In this document: in pieces, positions 24,582 to 37,053 of the stretch
Layout of the letters: the number at the start of each line of letters is the position of its first letter
Numbering within the stretch: the stretch's first letter is position 1
Origin: Larus michahellis
Lineage: Eukaryota > Chordata > Aves > Charadriiformes > Laridae
Assembly: GCF_964199755.1 (NCBI RefSeq)
Contig: NC_133896.1
Span: 102,392,301 to 102,456,300 of the forward strand
DNA length: 64,000 nt
Reading direction: 5' to 3'
Made by a program: the position numbers and the translations under genes
The notes under the pieces: model-generated
Told to the model about the DNA's origin: nothing
Seen by the model: only the letters and a program-made list of their open reading frames with translations
Database searches by the model: none

Positions 24582-27500
24582 CTATAATTTAGAGACATTC
24601 TTTAAATGCCTAGCGTGTAAATGGAAAAGGGGATGTGTGGTTAGAAGAGCACTCCGCAGAAACACGTTGTTGTTTACCTATCAATGGCTTTTTGTCACCT
24701 CACCTGTTCAACAGAAGCAGCTGTCCTTAAATACTTTTCAAAATGAAAGCCATTCCCACCTGCCAAAAATACCAAAATACAGCTGTAACAAAAGAAGAGA
24801 CTTTAGCATCTATTTGTAAAATATGCCCCCTAAAAAGACTGCAGTGTCATGGGAGCTTTCACACTACACTTTAACTAAATCATTTTTCCCTGAAGCTGAA
24901 TATATTCCAATCTTCTACTATGAAAAACAGTGACAGACCAGGCAAGGTTTCTGAATGCAGATGTGTTTAAGTTCCAAAAAACTGTATTAAAGCATTCAAA
25001 ATACAATTTTAAGGAGTGCTCATCAATTTCATAGACATATCTATATCAAAGCAAATAATAATGGAATCCTTAAATTATGTAGTTGCTTTGTATAGTTAAT
25101 TTTTGGGCTTAAATTCTACTGATTCTAACTCCAAAGATTTCTAAACTTACTCACTGCCATTTAGGTTTGAAAAATAAATTGCTGAGAATCTCAAGGTCAC
25201 AGGCAAACAGGGATGCTGACTTGTCATTCCTTTGTCCAAGCTCTGAGAATGCCCCCACAGAAGGAGAAGTATATAGATATATAAAGTCAAAATAAAAGAA
25301 ACCAGAATCCAAAGAAATCCATGTAGAGTATCCAAAAATAAAATACACATTTTGAACAAGTAAGAGAAAGACCTCTTTGGGTTGGTCTGTTGGGGTTTTT
25401 TTCCAAATTTTTTTGAAACATCTTTTGTGACATATGAACTTCCTTAAAAAAAAAAATAAGAAAGGGAAACAAAGTCAGAGTGCCATTAGTAAGTAAAAAT
25501 AAGCCTATAGCATTCTGGCAACTGTTAGCACAGCTTGCATTTCTGCATATTCTGGATTTTCCCATCATAGTATCTTTGCCATAGCTTTGGTTCAACAGAC
25601 TCAGCATTTATAATAGAAAGCTTATTGAAAGGTTGCTTACTTTTGGCAGTGTGAACCCTGAACTAAATGAGCTTTTCTCCAGCCCCTTTTTCTGAATGCC
25701 AAAGCTAGGTCATCCAGTTCCACCTTCCAAAATTGCTGCAGGCAGTAACAGATGCTTACACAAAGCTCTAACCTACAGAGATTCCTGTGGCATGGGACTG
25801 ACGTAAGAACAGTCTTTTTTCTTGGTGTGTTGCTACCAGGAACATATGATACTTATGGTTTATATGATGAGTAAGGTCAATTACCGAAGAGCCCCAAATG
25901 GTCTTTCCTCTACTTTCTGCTCCAAATCAAGTATCAAAGTTATCACCATTGTGCACTAGTGAATTTTGTAGTCCACCTCATCCCAGTCAGTGCTAGGTAA
26001 CCAATGCTTACATCATATGGGGAACATGCAGTGGCTCACGCATTTCTTGTACCGCAAACAAAGTCAACAGATGTGGAGGGAGGGTGGTGGTGTGAAAAAA
26101 AATTGTGAAGACATGAGAGTCATGGGGAAGAACTGCAAGAACTATTGGACCTCAAATGGAAGAGGCAGTGGGTAGAAAAAAAGTACTAAAGGAGGTCTTT
26201 GCGCAAGGAATTAAGCTGGGATACTCCCACAGACTGGCATGGATGCTGAAGCTGTGCAGGAGTTCAAATGCAATTAGACAAATATATCAAAGAAAGTTGC
26301 CTCAAAGACCACTGAACGCAAACATGCTGCCTCTGGTCAAGAGCAACCTAAGCCATAAGTTACAAGATACTAGGAGAATGTTCTGGAGAACATTCCATAG
26401 GCCTACTCTGTCCCTGTACTCTTCCCTAACTATCCCTTTTGGCCACTGGTATGGCCAGCCAGCATCTCCGCAGGAGTCAACTGATCCAAGCATAAACATC
26501 CAAACCACCTCACTTCAAAAACATTTACAAAAGGAATGTGTTGTCCTGCTCGTGCTGAATACAGGTGAAATTAGAGCCCCATGAACAGGAGAACAGGGAG
26601 CACAGAAAACTGGTCCACATTGCAGTATACTGCAGGAATGGTAAATGAGCGAACTTTAAATGAACTGCATGCTGAAGCCACAAATCACAAAGGTGCAAAT
26701 ACAGTAGTCACATTACGATGTCCTGAGGCGATGAAAAATAACAACATGGGCAAAGACTGTAGTATTTTTTTAAAGAGATGACAGGACACAGAGAAGTCAG
26801 CCACAGCGTGTGACAGGAAAAACAATGAGGAGCTGGCTAAAATGGAGCTAAAACTCTTGTGTATAATGGCTGTACTGTCAAAAAATAGAGGTCAGTAAAC
26901 CTCTAGAAAATATTTCTCATCCTGTCATTGTGCCTGACACAATTTGTCTCAGAAAAATGGAGAGACAATTTTGTTTTGATGAAGCATGTGGAGGACGCAG
27001 TACAGGAAGAATTAATAAAAGTATGTGGCACACACACAGGTGTAACTTGTTTTCTTGCTGTAGGTCTGAAGCTTACTGAGAGCTGCTGAAAGTGCTGTCC
27101 TGGTCCCTGGTGAATGGACTTGAGGACTAAATGCCAACGCCCAGTTACCTGGATGTCATGATCGAGGCAGTCCTGTCTGGTTTGTGTTCAGCACAGAAAA
27201 TGCACAATTGCAGAGTGACATAATGGGGCGAAGGACAGCACGCCCTGTGTGACTGTTTCCGCTTGCATTGCCACCCTTGCTCCTTGTGACTGCAGAACTG
27301 GTAGTTCATTGCCCCGATCCGGTCCCTCTCTTCTTAAAACATCCTCAGGTGCTGCCTCTCACATCTGACCAGGTTAGCTATGGGCCTCAACACATCTTTA
27401 GAAGCGGAGATTTTTGCTTAATTTTATGCTTTGCCAGAGCCAAATTACCTTTGAGGTCACCCGTGTGAGTCAGCGCCTATCACTAGTTTTCTAAATCCCA

Positions 27501-29886
27501 TAAGCAATAAGTAAACAAGCCGTAGTGCTGCACTCACAGGTACTGGCGGCCTAAAAGGATGAGCAGCACCTTGTTCTCCTCTGCTCTATGTTACCGTTCC
27601 TGATATCACAATGTGTCCTCGGCCCAGGTGTCTGGTCTCTCAGACGGAGTTCAGAGCTGTGGCGAAGTCACCAGAGGATGGTTCTCACACTGCGCATGAA
27701 CGTGGGCTTCACAGCAGTCACTAATACCCAGGCTCACCGACTGAGAACAAGTGGTTCATTTATGTCTCACCACTGGTAAATTAAATGCCATAGCAAAAAA
27801 AAAAAAGGCCAACGGAATGAGAAAGAGAAGGAAAGTTGCATAAAATATTCTCAGAAATCAAACCTACAGCTCCCTTTACACAGGAGATTAACTACCTGCT
27901 TCAGTTCATGCTTGGATGACTCCCTGTTTTCAAAAATGAGTTGACGAAGTAAGCAGGTACCCCACTTCAGCTTTTATGATTCATCCACTGGAACACCGGA
28001 AGTATTTTATTCCTTCCACCCTTCCTTCCCAGCTAGAGTTGAGGCCAAGGCAATAACAATTGTCTTCTTGGTTTTTGTCTTTCCCCAGTCAAGCTAACAG
28101 ATGAATCTGGCCAAGAGGAGAAAGGTAGTTAGCCAGACTGGGGCTGGGGCTGCATTTAGTGGGTGGAATCAGAAATTTGGAGACTTAAGCCTATCCATAT
28201 ATTTCCAGAGACCTGTGTAATAATAGCAATTGAGAGCTTTTATAGCTACACAAATCTGTCAAACACCACTTCAGTGATATTTCAGGAGGGAATTGGGCAA
28301 AAAGCTTTTTACAGAGCGTTAGGGGAGTTCTGTCACACCTGATCTATTTGATACTGCTTTTAAGTATTGCAACAGCACCTCCGTGCCCAAGGTAGAAAAG
28401 AGAGTGCTATCAGGCAAACCTAAGATGAAGTACAAAAGACGGTGACTCTTCTGAGGCAGCCAAAAGCCCCTCCCCAAAAGCACACTTTTGATGGTAGTGC
28501 AGGATGAGGAAACTAGACTTAGCAGGAAGCAGAGCTGGGTGATGCAAGAAGCTCAAACCATCAAAAAAAAAAATTTAAAATCTCTGAAATAGAAGAAAAA
28601 ATATCACTTTTTCCAAAGTGATAAATTCATGCTTATATTGAAAAAAATCACTACCTTCAAAACAGAACCTAATTATTGCAGCCACCAGCATAGAACTGAG
28701 GACTTAAAGACCCTAAACAAAACAGAGTAGCATGTTTTATTTATAAGAAAGCCATACTAAGATTGTTTATTACTTTCACTTCTGAGTTGTTATGAGAAAG
28801 CTGAGGTTTTATTCACACTGCATATATTTGTAACACACAATGGAATTAAGAAATTCTACAAAAAACAGATTACAGTTTTTAAAACATTGCTTTAACTTGG
28901 ACACACCATGGGTCTCACCTAATTTGCATGCATATATAGGCATATTTTATTTAAAATTTACATATTTTTGTATTTGCCTTTCCTTTTTTCTTTCCTTGCT
29001 AGTGGAACAGAAATGGCTTGCGTTCACTGCAACTAAAGCATCACAGGAGTCCGGGGGGCTCCTTTCTCTCACTCTGGTCTTCACCTTTCTCTTCTCTTGA
29101 GTGAGGGTACAACTGGGCTGGCTGCCCTTTAGGATGACTCAGCTTCAAAATCCCTCGGCAGAGAGCTGCCCATTTAGGTTTGTACTTGCTTATCCCAGTC
29201 CTTCTGCTTCTTAAATTAAACACTGCTTAGGTCAAAAATAAACTGTCTGGCCAGTCAGTGACCTTGCTTAGATCCCAGTTTAGCTTTTGAATTGCTAATA
29301 TCCATCTACACAAAATACACCTCTTAAGAGGTGTCAGGGCATTTACTGGTCTTTGTTCCCACGCATATTCACAGACAAAGTGACAGCTGCACAGCAAGGA
29401 CATCGGTTATCTGGTTACCATTTATAGTCAGCATGCAAAAAATCTCCAGAAATTGCCACTGGTACCATTTTTGACCTGTGCACCCTCCCTGTGCTCGCTT
29501 TCTGCTTTACAAATAAGTTTAATGGGCTAACAGTGACATCCAGAAAGAAAAAAAAAACCAACAACAAAAAAAACCCCACATGAAAAACAAGAACAAAAGA
29601 ATCCCTTCTTGGCTGGGCCAAGCAGTTAAGACCTGCTTATTGCCGTGTCCTTCCAGCGCTTGACCAAACTATATTGTGTGGACGGGGATTTAATTCCCAC
29701 TAAAAGTCTGCCCTCATTACTTGTAAAGGCACACCCACCATACCTACTGCACCAGCTCCACACCTGAGGAAAACCAACTGGAACCCAAAGCTCTTGGAGC
29801 AGAGAATAAGGCACGAACCTGAAAACGTGTTGCACATGAGAGAAAGGAAAAGCCTTTGGAGTCTAGAAGTGTAACAGAGACGTTAC
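24582..29886. other. Presumed intron, nothing confidently recognised
   Basis: Weak minus-strand candidates near 25.15 kb (31 bases) and 27.14 kb (24 bases, DCLDHDIQ before GTAACT) were considered, but they do not fit the phase of the neighbouring segments. The 142-codon open frame at 26156-26584 (+) shows no domain. No repeat family is recognised. Confidence 0.4.
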
Positions 29887-29920
29887 CTCTGCTCTCAGCT
29901 TGCCCAGGCAAAAACTCCAA
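29887..29920 (-). CDS. Candidate short internal exon
   Basis: A 34-base minus-strand segment encodes LEFLPGQAESR plus one base. Its donor is AGAG then GTAACG; its acceptor (TTATTTCAAG) is only moderate. It starts in phase 0, matching the 30.6 kb candidate, and ends in phase 1, matching the 24.5 kb candidate. Its shortness makes chance likely. Confidence 0.22.
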
Positions 29921-30616
29921 CTTGAAATAACATAATCAACAACTTTGTAGACAGGATGACTTGGAAAAAAAGCAAGACCAAATTAGTTCTTTTTCAGCTG
30001 TCCCAAAACAGAGTTCATCCTGGCATAAAGTTTTAGCTATCCTAAATGGTGGTAAATGTCTTGTCACCAGCCAAAATTTGCTGGTTCATGGAAAAGCACA
30101 TATAAGGTTTTAAGCCAGGTCTTATTAAAAAAAAAAAACCCAAGAATACTTACTAAGATTGTGGCTCCTTTTTGGGTTGTAATTTTTCACGCATTCTGAT
30201 CACATGGCTGTTGTTATAAATGAAATATCCACCCTGACTTCTGTTCTCCTCATTTATTCCAAATATTTGATAGCACTTCTTTGATTTTCTTAATTTTCTA
30301 GATAGTGAAAAATGAACAGGCTGTTACTTTTCTATTTTTTAAATACTTAGCACACTTCCAGTTTAATGGCCATTGCCAAGCTGTGTTTGGAAAGAATTTG
30401 ATCATTGACATTGAATTGCTGTAAATGTGAAAGCCAAAATAATAGCAAAATCCCAAGCAAAAAAAAATTACAAACCTATCCTCTCTGATAACAAAGACAG
30501 TCTGGCAGCTGATATAGTGAATAAGTGCCACAAAATAATTTTCTACTGCAATCACGAAGATGAAAAGTCAAAGCACTTTGCTTAAACAGAAGATAAGTAG
30601 AGTTTTTAACAGATAC

Positions 30617-30665
30617 CTGTTTAGATTTCAGGTGTTCTTCCAGAGAACACAAAGCCACAGCTCTG
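30617..30665 (-). CDS. Candidate short internal exon
   Basis: The minus strand has a strong acceptor (CCTTTTATTTCCTCCTCAG, followed by another CAG, giving a NAGNAG choice) and donor AACAG then GTATCT. One leading base is followed by RAVALCSLEEHLKSKQ, ending in phase 0. The LEEHLKSKQ part looks helical. Its leading base completes the codon left open by the 36.9 kb candidate. Size (49 bases) and signals are plausible, but the identity is unknown. Confidence 0.33.
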
Positions 30666-33600
30666 CTGAGGAGGAAATAAAAGGGTTCAGCATACCGACA
30701 GAATACTGCAGGATACTGCTGTCCTCAGGAGGTATTCCCAAGGACATCCTAGATCTACTCGGAAGATGATCTGGCCAAGAAAGACAATCTGGGTTCTTTA
30801 CTTCCTTCCCACTTTACAGGAGAATACACTAGCGGATAAAAGTATTCCTAAGAGTAGGGATTATGAGCCAAAGAAAATGGCAAAGAAGCAAGTACAGGCT
30901 GCATCCAGAAACCATTGCAGGAAAATACTAGCTGGAGTCTAGCAGCAGAATGTTCCTCTTGAAAAAATACAGTTTATAGACTATCGGCAGCCTTGTGTGT
31001 TGCACACTCGCTGTCCCGAGTGGCTCAGCTACACGCAGGGGCTCCAGAAGACCTACTTTGACATAGGTTTGATTCAGTCTCCCAGGAACAGAGGGAATTT
31101 TTCTCCAACATTTCTAACAAAGGGAACCATGCTTTCATTTATGCATTACAACTATTCCACAGCGTTTTTTTTCATCCCTTAAATGGAGAAACCACTTTTT
31201 TCATAGTTTGCATCTTGCCTTTGTTTCTCTTTAAGCTCCTAACACATTCTTCCTGTGTTTTCCTGAGTGTATAGTAATATAGCTCGAGCAGGCAGTTTCA
31301 TCAGGGGAAGGAAGAGGAAAATCAACTTAATTTTGCATCAGGTAAAACGGAGCAAGTTACATCCTCCTGTAAAAGGGAAAATGGTCTGGATCTCATGCTG
31401 CTTGCAAAGCTGTCCCTTATTCTGAAAGCTGACCTGGTGCTTCTACTTAATGTTTTCCCACTGGAAACTGAATCTGAGTGAGTTGAAAAAGCTGGTAAGC
31501 CTTTGCTCCCGCTGTTCAGTAGAAGAGATGGAGCTGAAGGCAACAGCGGAATACCCTGATGCTGACCTCTTGAAGGAATTTACTTTCCACAGAGGCAAAA
31601 TAAAAAGCAAAACTAGTCCTGTGAGATGAGAAAAACAAAGAAACAAAACCAATGCCATTGACAAGTAAAAATAAAATAAACAGTGGAACATAGTTAAAAA
31701 TACTAGAAAGTGTGAACACTGTCAAAATAAAGATTTAGAAAGTAAATTAAGTTCAATGGTTAACAGTGGTTTACCTGCCTGCATCTGCTGCTAGTTCTCC
31801 TCTTCCATGCTTTTATTAACTCAGCAAAATCGTATATGTTTCCAGAGGGAAGAAGCCTTACTGTTATCACCCCCTGGAGAAACTACAGAGAGAATTCGAG
31901 TCTGTGTGCATGCAAAGAGACAGAAGACTGGGGAAAGAAGTGGGAAAAAATATTTATTTGTTGTTTCCCACAATACAACTGATTTAAACATAAGGAAACA
32001 TAAAAAATGCAGTACATGTAAACTTAGGAAAGTATAATCAGCCCAATTGCTTAAAACCTTGTCTTGGAGGAGTGATAGCATTTGATCCCAAAGCTACTAA
32101 ATACTTCCTCCTTGGTAAGAGTAAATATGTAATTAACAGCAAACTGTTCTGTTGATCTTCTCTATCGTTTAATGCTACCAGTGGGATAAATTTCAAAAGC
32201 CTTTATTCGGTTTGTTCTTAACACGGTTTGGAACAATTACTTTAAAAATAAACTGTGTAGTTTTCCAAAAGCACGCCATTGTTGATTTTCCACAGGAATG
32301 CCCTGGGTCCAATAACCCAGGTGTTGCTGTGGCATATTGGAAATGAAAGGCAACATTTCAAAATTTGTATAAGAGACATTATGTATGCTACAGTGCCTCG
32401 CTGAGTTCATGCACGAGAGGTTCTTCCCAATGCTTTAATTGGCACTTTGCTTCTTTTACAGCTTGTTCGGCTAGACAGCCTAGCCACTGAAAGTGTTGCT
32501 TAGAGTATTATAAAACACATCTTTACAGGAAATAAGAACATTCATTTGATAATTGCCATGACAACTCGGCCATGTTAGATTTAAAAAATCATTAGTTTCG
32601 TATCTGTGAGGTGCTGAGTGCTTTTCCACCTGCGGGCATTTCCAGCAACAAGGAGCGCTTCCTAAACCGCCTGGAGGTACCTTTGGAGTGGAGCTGCCTG
32701 GGGATGAACGCAGCTACAGCCACTGCGGGTGACAGAGGGGCTGGGGGAGGCAGGGGCATCGTCGCCTGCGAAAGCTCAGCCTCAGAGCCTCAGTCATACG
32801 CGCAACCCTAACAAAAATTTGCCAGAGGTTTATTGGACTGAGGGGTATATTCGCCCGCTCGTGTTACAAGACGGCTCACAACACGCCCATTTTGAGCGAG
32901 GAAATGCAGTTGAATTGCAGACCTAGAGATGCAGGAAGAGCAGTGAATAATGCAACCCGCAACAGCCAGAAAACACTTGTTCAACAAACCCAATATATTC
33001 CCGAGGAGAGGAGCGTGCTGACTGCTGAATCTTTTTGACAAACCAAAATGGGAAGCGCAGGGGGACGGGATGGCAGGCTTGAAGATGTACAGATGAAAAG
33101 ATGGCTGCTTCCCAGAGACGGGATTGCATAGCTTCCAGACGGCGGGGCAATAACTAAAATGTAATTTGGTTCGCTTTAGAATAATTGCTTTACAATTCTC
33201 TCTTCTAGGAAACTTGGAATTCAATCCTTTGCTATAGTTTTGCAGTAATAACATGTTTGCAATTAGTAGATTTGCATTTGGGGAAAAGTTTTGTTTTGTT
33301 TTTTCAAAGGGATGAGGAAGATGATGGGGAAAGAGAGAAGGAAACGAACATTCCTTCACAGAAAGGAGAATTTCCTCCTTTTAAAGCAATTGTTCACTGC
33401 TGTTATTAAAATTTAGGTCCATTGCCATGGACAAATCAGTTTATCAAATTAGAAAGTTTGGAAGTGTTTTTCTTTAAATTGAAGATATACAGAAGAACTG
33501 TATGTATTAACAAACTGACGTATTTAGTCAATTTTCATTCTGCTGTTTATACTTTACCCTTAACCACTCTCTCCCTACTCATCTCGCACTTATCTATCCC

Positions 33601-36600
33601 AAAAGTAATCACTACAGAATGTTTAGAATGTTTTCAAACAGTCTTAAGAGTCTGCAAGTACAGAGAAGGTTTATGAACAAAGTGTAAAGTTACACACTAA
33701 AAATACTACTGATTTTTGTTAGACAAATAAGCTTAGCTAGCCTTTGTAAACCACAAGCACATACTAAAGAGCGATATGAGCATGCAACGCAATGCAGCAA
33801 AATAGTGACAACAGGTTGATACTACATACCAATCTTCAACTGTGTTTTGCCTTTTAACTTCACTCACTGTAGCCTTTTTAATGATGAATGAGATGAAGGG
33901 ATACATGCTATGAAGGAGTACAGCAAATCGTTATAAGCTTTTCTTCGAAGGGTGGATTTTACACACCCCTCAAGACAGTTACAAGCACATACAATGTTTC
34001 TCAATACATTAAAGGCTATGTAATGCATTACTACACTTCTTTTGATTAATTTACCTTCTGACAAAGCAATAACACCTGGCTCTACAATGCACAGCACCCG
34101 CTAGCTATAATGTTAAACAAGTTTCTCAAAAAATTATCTGCCACCCAAAGCCAACGTCGAATCCACAAGTTTCCTCTCATCTCTGCAGTACTGTTTTCAA
34201 AAGGATGACTTATGTGGTTTTGAATTTATGGGACTATAGCAAAGGCATTGTAATCTCTATATCCAAGCTATCCAGCATGCGTTACCTAACAAATATCATA
34301 AAAAAGTACACCACAGCCACAGGCTGCTCTTAGATTCATACAAATGGATTTGCTAACTCAACCTGACAACTCAACTGATTAGACAAATAAAATCTCTTGG
34401 ATAACACCAGTGCCGATAATAGTGTTTTCCAAAAGGGTCAGCTATATTTCAAGCTGAAAGTGAGTATACAATTGCATATTGTTAGAGATCATGAAAAGGC
34501 TTGCACAACAGCCAGCAAGAAAAAGCAGGAATTTTGTAGAAGTCCTTGTTTATACTAGTGGTTTCTAGCTGATACACACCTTAGCCAAGAGACACATCAA
34601 AGTATAAGGCAAACTGCTGAGCAGGACAGAAGCTGCTGAGCTCTGCTGGGTGTATTAACTGTGGACACAGGCTAGCCAAAAAAGGCACTAATACTGCAAA
34701 TGAACCCTCCTTTCTCCATCCTTTGACCTACCCCTTTAAATCCCTCCTGCCCCTGGGAAGCACAGTGTACCAAAGGGACTGGGCAAGGATGAGGGACCAA
34801 GGCTGGAGATACTCACAGCAGCAGCCTGGCTGCGCACCTAGGGATGGGAGAGCCCATGGGCAGCAGCGGAGAATTGGCAGAAAAAGAGAAGGTCATGGTC
34901 ATTAAAAAGACCTACGAAAAATAAAATGTAAAGAAAAAGGTGGGGAACTGCTGGTTTATAGCGTGCATTCAGAAAAGATGTCACCAGCCCCCACCAAAGA
35001 AGCTCTGGGAACTAAAAGGAGACAAGCCAAAAACTGCAATGTTTCTGACACCCGCTTGAAATATTTAGCTGCAACCAAAGAGAACCAGAAAGCACTCAAA
35101 TCGCTCAAGGGAGAATACTAAGATGAAAGAAGATATCATTAAGATAATTTTGCATACAGGCAATCAACAGAAGACAGCTCTTCCTCTAAAAAGAAATAGC
35201 AATTTTGTGATCTTTAAAATTAATTTGGTTATTCTTATTGCCTTTGCAGAAAGCTTTCCAGAGAAAAAAGGGTCCTTAGAATTAAGAATGATTTGAGAGG
35301 ATGGGACAATGCTCAAATGATGCTGTAACATTTGAAGAACGAATTTGTCTCATTACCAGGTGCCTTTTTTTTCCCCACTCGCAGTGAATTTTTAAGAGCA
35401 ATTTTGCAAAAATTATCAGAAATGTCCATTTATGTAATAGTCACCTATTATTCAAAAAGCCTTCATTGATACTATAAAGTGTAAACTACTCATGAACATG
35501 AAAACTAACAATTGCCAGTGGACTGGATATGATTCTAAAATGGAAAACAATTAATGAAATGATTTCTTGAATTCTTTATTTCTGCAAAGAGTCTGTTTCA
35601 AACCGGAAACTAGCAAAACAAGCAAAATGTACTAAATTAGAGATGATTTTTTCCGAAAGCCCAACATTTTGAAATTGAGCTGAAACATGTTTTGTGCTCT
35701 TTTGAACAGTAGAAAATAGTCATCCAAGAGCTGAAGACTGCATATTAAAAACAGAGACTGATTGCTTTTCCCAACTACTAGCAGATTGAGCACAGAACTT
35801 GAGGTTCCTTTTTATGTGCAATTTGAAAACGATGCGACAATGCCAACTCGTATAAAATGGTTAAATATGTGCAGTGCTGGGAACCCAAAGTTATACTTGT
35901 CAGTCCGCCCACAATGGTACATCTTGGCCAAGGGAAAATTTAAACAGATGTTACAGCTCCACCTACTGAACCAAGAAGAAAGGATTGGAAGGGGTATAAT
36001 TAGTCATTGTAATGAACTGGAGCAACTGAGGGTCAATGCAGACCCTGAAACAGATTTTTTTATTGTTGTTTTTGACACAGCCATCTGATCAGCACTTGCA
36101 CTCCTGCTCAAGATCAGGTAGCGTCAGATACAGTAAGCCGTACTAAAGAAGGGGGAGGCAATCAACTTGCCCTGCTAGAAGCAGCAGCCTGTTTTTGAAA
36201 CTCACATGAATTCTAACAGGGTCGTTCCTGCATTTACTTACAGTCATTGGCTAGCACAAAAGTCAAGTTTTGTATGCACAGCCTTTACTTTGGATGGATG
36301 CTGCCACTCTGGTGGTTTTGATGAAGCGACAGATGCTCTGTCTATTCAAGGACCTCGAAGCGAGCAAGCATTTTTCAGCCCTTCAGTGCCACTTTTTGGC
36401 GTATGACAAAAGCTAAAGAAAAGGTTGGTCAACATGAAGTTCACTTTAAGATGGAGGAATATCTGGGAGGTTAAAAAAAAAAAAATCAGTCTTGTAAAAA
36501 AATATAATCATGTAGCTAGAGTTTCAGCAGATAGACTTTACTTTGTAATCTGATGACAGTAAGCGTGAATCAAATATGCTACTGCAATGAATGCTGGTCT

Positions 36601-36872
36601 GATATATATGCCTTGTGAGTTCAGAGAGTGGCTCAGAGCCAGAAATTCTGGTTATTGCAGAAACCTTTAAGACAACAGCAGATCAGCCAAGTATTTCCTA
36701 CACATTGGAACCATGTTGACAGGGGAGAAATAACTGACAGATGCCGAAGTAAAACTTCTTAATAACTAGTGTTTGACACTTACTAAGAAAAGCAGAAAGG
36801 AATATGGCAACACAGCCGAATAGGAAGAGTATGGATAGCATAAATCTTTAACGCCACCTGAAAGATTCTCAC
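30666..36872. other. Presumed intron; mild CpG enrichment at 32.6-32.9 kb
   Basis: The longest open frame in the window (32808-33359, minus strand, 183 codons) lies here, but its composition (rich in His, Cys, Phe, Ser) and lack of splice or start context suggest chance. About 32620-32900 has more CpGs than its surroundings. No repeat family is recognised. Confidence 0.4.
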
Positions 36873-36918
36873 AATGAGCTGAATCTGTGTCTGAAAGCCA
36901 GCAGATCTAAATATTCAC
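36873..36918 (-). CDS. Candidate short internal exon
   Basis: A 46-base minus-strand segment follows the acceptor ACTCCATTGTTTCAG and ends before GTGAGA. After two bases it reads EYLDLLAFRHRFSS and leaves two bases. The two leading bases complete the Gly codon begun by the 37.0 kb candidate, from which it is separated by a 74-base interval. The donor lacks the usual G at the last exon position, so it is weak. Confidence 0.24.
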
Positions 36919-36992
36919 CTGAAACAATGGAGTGTTCAACAATATGACAGATATAATAGGAGACTGATGAGGCATTTAGTCCAGAGGATTAC

Positions 36993-37053
36993 CAGGGTCC
37001 AAACACCCACAGAGCGTTAGCAACGGTGTAACACAAAACATGCAGAACCTGGC
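36993..37053 (-). CDS. Candidate internal exon, hydrophobic segment
   Basis: The acceptor is excellent on the minus strand (a long T run ending TTTTACAG), and the donor is CCCTG then GTAATC. In phase 0 it reads ARFCMFCVTPLLTLCGCLDP plus one base, unusually rich in Cys and hydrophobic residues. Another frame (QVLHVLCYTVANALWVFGP) is also open. Phase 0 follows directly from the 40.2 kb candidate. The poly-T tract could be simple A-rich sequence on the + strand rather than a splice signal. Confidence 0.27.

Noticed and set aside
31055..31085. GGTTTGATTC-like tRNA B-box
   Set aside because: No matching A-box, cloverleaf or acceptor stem around it.
32808..33359. Longest open frame in the window (183 codons, minus strand)
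   Set aside because: Residue composition is unlike a typical protein, there is no splice or start context, and a frame of this length is not surprising across six frames of 64 kb.
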